Assembly (NCBI GenBank): GCA_003695605.1
Contig: RFIK01000051.1
Coordinates: 1 to 13,149, forward strand
Origin: Chlorobiota bacterium
GTDB lineage: Bacteria > Bacteroidota > Ignavibacteria > Kapaibacteriales > NICIL-2
Length of the DNA: 13,149 nucleotides
Direction of reading: 5' to 3'
Part shown: piece by piece, positions 1-5,292 of the stretch
Position numbering within the stretch: the stretch's first letter is position 1
How the letters are laid out: the number at the start of each line of letters is the position of its first letter
Made by a program: the position numbers and the translations under genes
Notes under the pieces: generated by a model
The model's database searches: none
What the model saw: the letters and a program-made list of their open reading frames with translations, nothing else
What the model was told of the DNA's origin: nothing

Positions 1-548
1 AAGAAGTACGCGGGGTCGCTGATGCCTTGGTATGCGATGTTGTGGATGGTAAACACCCCCGCAGCATGGGTGAAATGCGGGTGGTGGCGATAGTGCGTCT
101 TCAGGAATGCCATCGTCGGCGCTGTATGCCAATCGTGAGCGTGGATGATTTCGGGAACGGCGTCCACTGCAGGAGCGAGCTCGAATGCTGCACGCGACAG
201 GAACAGAAATCGCCGGTCGTTGTCGGCATACCCTTCGTGCTCACCGTAAATCCCAGGGCGGTCAAAGTAGTCGCGGGATTCGAGGAAGTACACGGGAACA
301 TCAGTTCCAGGAAGTTCACCGCGCCAAATCCGTGCGTATTCCTGCCACCATCCCATCGGGACCGAGATGGTTAGGCGAGTTTGTTCGATTTGCCAGCGCT
401 GGCAATCAATGCTTCCGTACTTTGGGAGCACGATGCGGACATCATGCCCAAGAGCACGCCACTCTCTGGCAAGCGCGGCAACGACGTCGGCTAACCCACC
501 GATCTTGGCAAATGGCGCACACTCAGCTGCAACTGCCAGTATCGTCAT
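1..548 (-). CDS. glgA: Glycogen synthase, N-terminal part (cut by window edge)
   Basis: Glycogen synthase transfers glucose from ADP-glucose to the growing alpha-1,4-glucan in the cytoplasm. About 182 residues are visible and the frame stays open to base 1, so only the N-terminal Rossmann domain is here. It begins MTILAVAAECAPF, and residues 15-21 read KIGGLAD, the KxGGL ADP-glucose-binding loop of GT5 synthases. Further on come GHDVRIVLPKYG, the HAHDWHT motif and FTIHNIAYQG, all typical of bacterial GlgA. The ATG at 546-548 fits because residue 3 onward aligns with the usual mature start. It lies 26 bases inside the end of ispE, so the two are probably co-transcribed and translationally coupled. 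No Shine-Dalgarno is evident. A starch-synthase-like paralogue of the same GT5 family is the only realistic alternative. Confidence 0.93.
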   Translation of the reverse strand, partial: MTILAVAAECAPFAKIGGLADVVAALAREWRALGHDVRIVLPKYGSIDCQRWQIEQTRLTISVPMGWWQEYARIWRGELPGTDVPVYFLESRDYFDRPGIYGEHEGYADNDRRFLFLSRAAFELAPAVDAVPEIIHAHDWHTAPTMAFLKTHYRHHPHFTHAAGVFTIHNIAYQGISDPAYF

Positions 549-1392
549 TTGGTCGCATGCACGTCGTGGTAACAACAGTTCGGTAGTTCCGCATGGAAGC
601 AGCAGCACGGAGTGCTACTGCGGTACTCTCGAAGAACCCGAAGAGAGCTGATCCTGTACCTGTCAAAGAGGCATAGCGTGCTCCGTGGTCGTAGAGTTGT
701 GCCTTGATTGTTGCAAGTTCAGGGTGCGCAGCGAAGACAACCGATTCGAAATCGTTTGTGCAGACGCTCCGCAGGAGCGCATCATCGAGTGTAGAGGCAA
801 CGAGTGCATCGCCGAGCAAGCGTGGGCGCGGATGTTCACCGGTGCGCTTGAGCGCAGCGTACGCCCATGATGTTGAAATGGAAAGTCTGGGAAGAACGAG
901 TAGCACGCTCCGCTCAACGGACGGGGGCAGTGGGGTCAACTGCTCGCCTCGCCCTTCGGCGTAGGCAAGCTGTGGACGAAGGAAGTACGGTACATCGCTT
1001 CCAAGCTCGAGCGCGAGTGCATGGAGCTGGTCGTCGGCCAGAGTTCTCTTCCACAGCGAGAGCAGACCGAGAAGTGCCGATGCAGCATCGGAGCTACCAC
1101 CACCTAAGCCACTGCCAGGAGGAATGTGTTTTGCGATGGTTATCTTTGCGCCGCTTCTGCAGCCGAGCCGATGTGCCAGAAGTGTTGCTGCGCGCCAGAC
1201 GAGATTTTCCTGCTCGGCGATTCCGTAGGATGGGACCATCTGGACACGCAGCACATCTGCAGGCTCGATGGTAATCCGATCGTGGAATGCAAGTGGTGCA
1301 AAGATGGTTGCAATCGAATGGTAGCCATCGTCGCGTTTCCCCAGTACGTGCAGTCCGATGTTGATTTTTGCAAAAGCACGACGCTCGATCAT
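523..1392 (-). CDS. ispE: 4-diphosphocytidyl-2-C-methyl-D-erythritol kinase
   Basis: This GHMP-family kinase phosphorylates CDP-methylerythritol at the 2-hydroxyl with ATP, the fourth step of the MEP isoprenoid pathway, in the cytoplasm. The 289-residue product is of normal family length. It opens with MIERRAFAKINIGLHVLGKR followed by DDGYHS, matching the AKIN...DGYH substrate loop. PPGSGLGGGSSDAAS is the GHMP ATP-binding loop, GSDVPYFL is the next conserved block, and SLTGTGSALFG is the C-terminal motif. I chose the ATG at 1390-1392 over an upstream ATG at 1419 because IspE proteins have only a few residues before AKIN, and because a promoter-like box lies at 1419-1426. The start codon overlaps that of the divergent membrane gene. 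glgA follows with a 26-base overlap; this pairing links no obvious pathway. Confidence 0.96.
   Translation of the reverse strand: MIERRAFAKINIGLHVLGKRDDGYHSIATIFAPLAFHDRITIEPADVLRVQMVPSYGIAEQENLVWRAATLLAHRLGCRSGAKITIAKHIPPGSGLGGGSSDAASALLGLLSLWKRTLADDQLHALALELGSDVPYFLRPQLAYAEGRGEQLTPLPPSVERSVLLVLPRLSISTSWAYAALKRTGEHPRPRLLGDALVASTLDDALLRSVCTNDFESVVFAAHPELATIKAQLYDHGARYASLTGTGSALFGFFESTAVALRAAASMRNYRTVVTTTCMRPNDDTGSCS
1363..1370 (+). promoter_or_regulatory. Weak candidate -7 box (GATTTTTG) for the 1391-4040 operon
   Basis: GATTTTTG matches TAnnTTTG with one mismatch (first base) and ends 21 bases before the ATG at 1391, inside the ispE coding region. It is the best candidate for this operon but is not convincing alone. 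Confidence 0.2.
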
Positions 1393-2089
1393 GAATACGC
1401 AGGCTGTTGAACAAGGCACAAAATTACCGTTTCACGAGCGGGAGGATATTTCGTTCGGCGCCGAGCTTTTGCGGAAAGGGATTCATCTGGTTTCGCTTTC
1501 AATTCCGATTGGCTACGCACTCATGAGCCGTCGGCAAGCACTCATGATTCTAGTGCCACTGACGCTTGCGTTCGTCATTGCTGATGTGCTCATCCACTGG
1601 AGCATGCCGGTGCGACGGTTGGCACTCCGGATCGTCGGGCCACTGCTGCGCCCACATGAACTGCGCAACGATCGGCTGCTGCTCAACGGTGCGTCGTATG
1701 TGCTCATCAGTGCGTGCATCGTTATTGCCATCTTTCCCAAGCTCATTGCGGTGACTTCGTTTGCGATTTTGATCATCAGTGACATCAGCGCTGCAATAAT
1801 TGGCCGCCGCTACGGTTCGCATCGGTTTTTGGATAAAACGCTCGAAGGCACGCTCGCCTTCGTTGTATCGGCCGTGGTTGTCATTGCAGTGATCGGGACT
1901 CTCTACCGTCTTCCAGCGATCTATTTCGCCATTGCTGCGTCTGCAGCGCTGGTCGGAGCATTGGCGGAAAATCTTTCAATTCGGCTCAAGATGGACGACA
2001 ACGTTTCCATCCCGCTGAGCATTGGAGTGGTGATGTGGCTCCTGGCAGCAGTTGTTCCTTCGGGTGAACTACTCCTTCAGGTTGAATGA
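1391..2089 (+). CDS. Diacylglycerol/polyprenol kinase-family integral membrane protein (SEC59/DGK1/VTE5-like)
   Basis: A 232-residue multi-pass protein resembling the CTP-dependent dolichol/polyprenol/phytol kinase family, which is related to phosphatidate cytidylyltransferases. Family signs are ELLRKGIHL near residues 25-33, LNGASYVL around 98-105, the segment SDISAAIIGRRYG at 130-142 followed by KTLEGTLAF at 149-157, and DDNVSIPLS at 202-210. The acidic SD...GRR...KT.EG pattern is the presumed nucleotide and metal site. Around six or seven hydrophobic segments fill the rest. The ATG at 1391 shares CATG with the ispE start; an in-frame ATG at 1358 lies deep inside ispE and adds unlike residues. 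The gene heads a four-gene run and its stop overlaps the next start (ATGA). The substrate cannot be told from sequence; a role in recycling polyprenol or another lipid alcohol is inference. Confidence 0.82.
   Translation: MNTQAVEQGTKLPFHEREDISFGAELLRKGIHLVSLSIPIGYALMSRRQALMILVPLTLAFVIADVLIHWSMPVRRLALRIVGPLLRPHELRNDRLLLNGASYVLISACIVIAIFPKLIAVTSFAILIISDISAAIIGRRYGSHRFLDKTLEGTLAFVVSAVVVIAVIGTLYRLPAIYFAIAASAALVGALAENLSIRLKMDDNVSIPLSIGVVMWLLAAVVPSGELLLQVE
1419..1426 (-). promoter_or_regulatory. Candidate -7 promoter box (TAATTTTG) for ispE-glgA
   Basis: Minus-strand TAATTTTG is a full TAnnTTTG match ending 27 bases before the ispE ATG at 1392. It lies inside codons 10-12 of the divergent membrane-kinase gene, so the ispE promoter is embedded in that coding region. 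Confidence 0.42.
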
Positions 2090-2613
2090 AACGCTTCGAT
2101 TGGGCTGCAATTGCTGGTGCGGTTATCGCCGTGGTTGTTGTGGGCACTATCGTGCTCGCGCTCGATGTCGAGACGCCAACAATTCCACGAATGCGCACAG
2201 TGGATGTCTTCGATACCACGCTTGCTAATGGTTTCCGCTGGGTAATCGCTACAGTTGAGACGAATCGCTACGATTCTGGCTTTACTGCGCGCTATGCGAC
2301 GATGCTTTACCACCGGCTCATACCCAAGCATCTGGACGATACGGGTGCTGTTCAGCTGGAGCTCTACGTCGTCAATCCCGACGATCGACAGAGGCTCCGT
2401 CCAGAAGATATTGCCATGCTGACGCGGAATAACCCTGCAATCGTTGACCGGTTGACGAAACTCGAGGTTGTTGATAGTGGGTACGTCGCCGTGCGGTTTT
2501 CGACGCCATGGATGTTGTTCGGTCGGGACACGTTGATGGTGCTCCGCACACGCTTGTACGTTCCTGGAGATGGTTATCGTTGGGCGTCGGTGATTCGGCG
2601 TCCTGCATCATGA
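2086..2613 (+). CDS. Single-pass membrane-anchored protein of unknown function
   Basis: I do not recognise this 175-residue protein. Residues 6-27 form one hydrophobic segment (AAIAGAVIAVVVVGTIVLAL) after a short basic start, so it is most likely an N-terminal anchor with the remainder outside the cytoplasm. The soluble part is mixed polar and hydrophobic with no cysteines and no catalytic motif I can name; it ends with a stretch rich in beta-prone residues (GYVAVRF, LMVLRTRLYV). Its ATG overlaps the upstream stop as ATGA, and the enoyl-reductase gene follows 22 bases later, so it is almost certainly co-transcribed with lipid and envelope genes. The tight overlap and consistent composition support it as a real gene. 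A periplasmic accessory role is a guess only. Confidence 0.75.
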   Translation: MKRFDWAAIAGAVIAVVVVGTIVLALDVETPTIPRMRTVDVFDTTLANGFRWVIATVETNRYDSGFTARYATMLYHRLIPKHLDDTGAVQLELYVVNPDDRQRLRPEDIAMLTRNNPAIVDRLTKLEVVDSGYVAVRFSTPWMLFGRDTLMVLRTRLYVPGDGYRWASVIRRPAS

Positions 2614-2635
2614 TGTTTCACATTCGAGCTGCCGT

Positions 2636-3460
2636 ATGAACAAAGAGCAGTGCTATGCGCTCATTCTGGGAGCATCCAGTGGGTTCGGTCGCGCAGCAGC
2701 ATTGGCATTGGCAGCTGAGGGCTACCCCATCATAGGAGTGCATCTTGATCGTGCAGCCACGTTGCCAGCGGTCGAAGAGCTCAAGAGCAAGATTCAGTCC
2801 TATGGTGTGCGGACGCTGTTTTTCAATGCCAACGCTGCCGATGCTGCGCGTCGTGCCGAGATTATTGCGACGCTCCAGACTGAATTCCGTGAGCGCCCCG
2901 GCAGTGGAGTGTACGTGGTGCTCCACTCATTAGCGTTCGGGTCACTCCGGCCACTTGTTGCGCCGTCGCGTGAGGATGCCATCACGCAGAGTCAACTGGA
3001 GATGACACTCGATGTGATGGCAAACTCGCTTGTGTACTGGGTTCAAGACCTCTACGCCGAGGGAATGCTTCTGCGTCGGGGTCGGATTCTCTCGTTGACC
3101 AGTGCTGGCAGCCACCGAAACTTGCCGATGTACGGTGCGGTGTCAGCAGCGAAAGCGGCGCTCGAGTCCTACACGCGTCAGCTTGCGCTCGAACTGGCAC
3201 CGTTGGAGATCACCGTCAATGCCATTCGAGCGGGAGTGACCGATACGCCCGCGCTCCGGAAGATCCCGGGCAATGAGCGGCTGATTGCCAATGCACTCAT
3301 GCGCAACCCGAACCATCGGCTCACCACGCCGGAGGACGTCGCTGCGATTATTACGCTGCTGGTGCGTCCAGAAGCGCAGTGGATCAATGCACACGTCCTC
3401 GGTGCCGACGGTGGAGAAGATGCTATTGACATTACCTGGTGGGATGGGAACGCCTCGTAG
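2636..3460 (+). CDS. Short-chain dehydrogenase, FabI/FabL-like enoyl-[acyl-carrier-protein] reductase
   Basis: A 274-residue SDR enzyme, probably reducing trans-2-enoyl-ACP with NAD(P)H in the last step of the fatty-acid elongation cycle. Residues 12-18, GASSGFG, form the dinucleotide-binding glycine motif. The active site is Y166-x6-K173 (MYGAVSAAKAALE), the spacing of enoyl reductases FabI and FabL rather than the Y-x3-K of classical SDRs. HSLAFG at 97-102 recalls the HSIGFA of FabI. The downstream region AALESYTRQLALELAP and the DTPAL segment recall B. subtilis FabL. The product ends with an ADGGEDAID tail. No Shine-Dalgarno is evident before the ATG. The last 17 bases overlap the lipoprotein gene. 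A different SDR role, such as hydroxysteroid or acyl-thioester reduction, is possible but the Tyr-Lys spacing argues for enoyl reduction. Confidence 0.82.
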   Translation: MNKEQCYALILGASSGFGRAAALALAAEGYPIIGVHLDRAATLPAVEELKSKIQSYGVRTLFFNANAADAARRAEIIATLQTEFRERPGSGVYVVLHSLAFGSLRPLVAPSREDAITQSQLEMTLDVMANSLVYWVQDLYAEGMLLRRGRILSLTSAGSHRNLPMYGAVSAAKAALESYTRQLALELAPLEITVNAIRAGVTDTPALRKIPGNERLIANALMRNPNHRLTTPEDVAAIITLLVRPEAQWINAHVLGADGGEDAIDITWWDGNAS

Positions 3461-4040
3461 AAGCAAAGTGCTGCAGGTTCTCCTCCTTGGTGGGGGAGCC
3501 TGCAGCGTGCTGCTCGGAGGTTGCTTGCTTCCGCTACGAATCACGCCGAAAGGTGTGCCGCTCCAGCTGCAAACGAGAGCAGAACAACGGCAGCACCGCT
3601 TTCAGGACACGCTGCGCATCCTTGCCGGTGCGATGCCGATGCCAGCGCAGAAGGAAGCTGCCGCAAGGGAAGCCCCATTGTTGGACACAGCGGTCATGTG
3701 GTGCGTGCAGGGTGAAATCTCCCGTGCAAGCAGTGCGCTTGTGGCGATTGTGGAATCTCATGGCGAGCGCGATTCGATCTACTGGGAGGCGCTCTTTCAG
3801 CTCGGAGAATGCTGGGCACTCAGCGGAGAGTACAACCGCGCAAGTCTGCTGCTCGGAGAAATTGCATACCGTACTGAGGGGGTGCCGCCGGATGTCCATC
3901 AACGTGCGCTTGTGCGACTCGGCCATGTCTTCTGTCTCCGTGGGCAGCGGCAATTGGCTGAGCAACTCTTCGAGCGGTTACGCAGGCTCTATCCAACTAC
4001 GCCTTATCGCTCTCTTGCTGATTGCCGGGTGGTGCGTTGA
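3444..4040 (+). CDS. TPR-repeat outer-membrane-type lipoprotein
   Basis: A 198-residue predicted lipoprotein. The start MGTPRRSK is basic and is followed by a hydrophobic stretch ending in the lipobox LLGGC, with Cys27 as the lipidated residue. Residues about 108-190 hold two or three tetratricopeptide-like helical hairpins (YWEALFQLGECWALSGEY; ALVRLGHVFCLRGQRQLAEQ; then LFERLRRLYPTTP), like those of BamD or YbgF/CpoB. The start at 3444 is chosen because the signal peptide begins there and GGTGGG just upstream is one of the few Shine-Dalgarno-like runs in this window; the frame extends further upstream only as a shadow of the enoyl-reductase gene, which it overlaps by 17 bases. The 3' end overlaps dedA tail to tail by 44 bases. 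Scaffolding or envelope assembly is likely; the partner is unknown. Confidence 0.75.
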   Translation: MGTPRRSKVLQVLLLGGGACSVLLGGCLLPLRITPKGVPLQLQTRAEQRQHRFQDTLRILAGAMPMPAQKEAAAREAPLLDTAVMWCVQGEISRASSALVAIVESHGERDSIYWEALFQLGECWALSGEYNRASLLLGEIAYRTEGVPPDVHQRALVRLGHVFCLRGQRQLAEQLFERLRRLYPTTPYRSLADCRVVR

Positions 4041-4638
4041 CCCGTCGGCGCAAGAACACTCGCAGCGCAATGGCCGCAGTAGCAATCCCAAGCACCGTCC
4101 AAAAGACAATACCGTAGGTGTGGAAGTACTCCTCGACGATTCGCCAGTTCTGGCCGAGTTCCATCCCTGCCCACAGCAGTAGCGCGTTCCAGACAAGTGC
4201 GCTCACACCGCAGAGAATTGTTGTGCGAACCGGCTCTAAATGCGACATCCCAGCGAAGAGGGAAATGACCGACCGCGTTCCGGAGAGAAACCGATTGGCA
4301 ACGATGATGTAATAGCCCCACCGCTGAAACCATTGCTCGGCGCGGAGGAGCAGTTCAACAGGGAAGAGCTTCCCGAAGCGGGAGTGCATCAGGCGGTCGC
4401 CGAAGATTCGCCCAATGGTGAACATCGTGTAGAAGCCTGTGATGCTCCCGATCGTAGCACTTGCTAACGTGATAGCATAACTTGCCGTACCGATGCCGAC
4501 GAGCGTCCCGATGAACACCAACAATACATCGCTCGGCGAGGGGGGGAGAATGTTTTCAGTGTACGTTATCGCGAAGGCAGCAACCACCACGCCCCACGAT
4601 GGCAGGGACGCGAGCGATTCAATTAGCTGATCGAGCAT
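3997..4638 (-). CDS. DedA-family (SNARE-associated/VTT domain) membrane protein
   Basis: A 213-residue integral membrane protein of the DedA family, members of which act in envelope homeostasis and, in characterised cases, flip undecaprenyl phosphate or phospholipids. It shows the family marks: a re-entrant segment TENILPPSPSDVLL at residues 27-40, the second conserved region RFLSGTRSVISLFAGM at 116-131 (the basic G-x-R motif), and further hydrophobic segments at about 42-63, 139-159 and 175-197. A basic RRR cluster near residues 197-199 ends the last helix on the cytoplasmic side. The ATG at 4638 is preferred to an upstream ATG at 4710 because DedA proteins begin close to this helix and the longer form would cover most of the intergenic space and the start of the neighbour. 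It is divergent from the XRE-cupin gene and convergent with the lipoprotein gene. Confidence 0.9.
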   Translation of the reverse strand: MLDQLIESLASLPSWGVVVAAFAITYTENILPPSPSDVLLVFIGTLVGIGTASYAITLASATIGSITGFYTMFTIGRIFGDRLMHSRFGKLFPVELLLRAEQWFQRWGYYIIVANRFLSGTRSVISLFAGMSHLEPVRTTILCGVSALVWNALLLWAGMELGQNWRIVEEYFHTYGIVFWTVLGIATAAIALRVFLRRRVNAPPGNQQESDKA

Positions 4639-4650
4639 AGCTTTGTATGC
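4635..4650. promoter_or_regulatory. Candidate operator: perfect 5-base inverted repeat between dedA and the XRE-cupin gene
   Basis: The sequence GCATA-gctttg-TATGC is a perfect inverted repeat with a six-base centre. It covers the dedA start codon and encloses the TAGCTTTG box. Its 16-base size suits a dimeric XRE-type repressor, and the neighbouring XRE-cupin protein is the natural candidate binder. Seen directly: the symmetry and its position. Inferred: operator function. Short arms like these do arise by chance. Confidence 0.35.
4638..4645 (+). promoter_or_regulatory. Candidate -7 promoter box (TAGCTTTG) for the XRE-cupin/kinase operon
   Basis: TAGCTTTG is a full match to TAnnTTTG, the Bacteroidetes -7 element. 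Its last base is 29 bases before the ATG at 4674. Transcription beginning about seven bases downstream would start after the alternative ATG at 4647, so this box favours the later start. No convincing -33 TTTG is visible at the usual distance. Confidence 0.42.
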
Positions 4651-4661
4651 GGAATTCCTCA

Positions 4662-4669
4662 CAAGTTTA
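4662..4669 (-). promoter_or_regulatory. Candidate -7 promoter box (TAAACTTG) for dedA
   Basis: Read on the minus strand, TAAACTTG matches TAnnTTTG with one mismatch and ends 24 bases before the dedA ATG at 4638. It faces the box at 4638-4645, so the two promoters would interleave and transcripts would overlap at their 5' ends. Confidence 0.28.
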
Positions 4670-4673
4670 CGGA

Positions 4674-5291
4674 ATGATGGACTTCGACGAGAGTCGCTCC
4701 TCTCAGGCACGTGCCAAGCTCATCGGTGCAAATCTCCGTGCACTCCGCCGAAAGGTGGGGAAGACGCTCGCTGAGGTAGCGCGCGTTGCAGGCGTCTCGG
4801 TATCGCATCTTGCCAATGCTGAGCACGGCCGACGAATGCTCGCTGGCGAATATCTGCGCCGGGTGGTTGCGCTCTATGGCTATTCGCTCGGTGTCTTTCT
4901 CTCCCACATTGAGCGACTGCGAACACGTGAGAAAACCGAACACTCCGCGGAACTTTGTGCGATCGAGCCAACACCAATCCCCTTGATCGGACAAGACCAG
5001 CGCGAGCCACACCTCCTATTGCTCGTCCCAACATTTTCCGCCGACGAACCCGAGCACTTGCTGCTCCATCTTCCTCCAGGCACTGAGCTGTGGCAACCAC
5101 ACCTTTCCTTACCGGTGCGGTGTACTGTTGCATGTGCACGTGGTGCGCTCTTGGTCGAGACTCCCCAACGGGAGTATCTGCTTTCGGAAAGTGGCTTCTT
5201 GGTCATTCCACCAGAAGTACCTCACCGTTTCCGCAATCATACCACGACCGCTTCCAGTGCCTATATTTGGGTGGAACGAGCATGGCTGTAA
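4674..5291 (+). CDS. XRE-family transcriptional regulator with C-terminal cupin domain
   Basis: A 205-residue DNA-binding regulator. Residues about 16-77 form a Cro/C1-type helix-turn-helix (LIGANLRALRRKVGKTLAEV, then ARVAGVSVSHLANAEHGRRM). A linker leads to a C-terminal cupin barrel at about 112-203, with GFLVIPPEVPHRFRN as cupin motif 2. Motif 1 lacks the usual HxH pair, so the barrel more likely binds a small organic ligand than a metal, as in XRE-cupin sensors of the PuuR/SutR type. I prefer the ATG at 4674 (another follows at 4677) to 4647 because the candidate promoter box at 4638-4645 would place the transcript start beyond 4647. The kinase gene begins one base after the stop, so the two are surely one operon. 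Autoregulation through the inverted repeat at 4635-4650 is inferred. Confidence 0.87.
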   Translation: MMDFDESRSSQARAKLIGANLRALRRKVGKTLAEVARVAGVSVSHLANAEHGRRMLAGEYLRRVVALYGYSLGVFLSHIERLRTREKTEHSAELCAIEPTPIPLIGQDQREPHLLLLVPTFSADEPEHLLLHLPPGTELWQPHLSLPVRCTVACARGALLVETPQREYLLSESGFLVIPPEVPHRFRNHTTTASSAYIWVERAWL

Positions 5292-5292
5292 T

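Noticed and set aside
27..374. Plus-strand open frame over the left edge
   Set aside because: Antisense to glgA, whose KIGGLAD and HAHDWHT motifs are clear on the minus strand.
4647..4673. Earlier ATG (4647) for the XRE-cupin gene
   Set aside because: The promoter-like box at 4638-4645 would start transcription beyond this codon, and the extra nine residues precede the usual HTH start. It cannot be excluded without N-terminal data.
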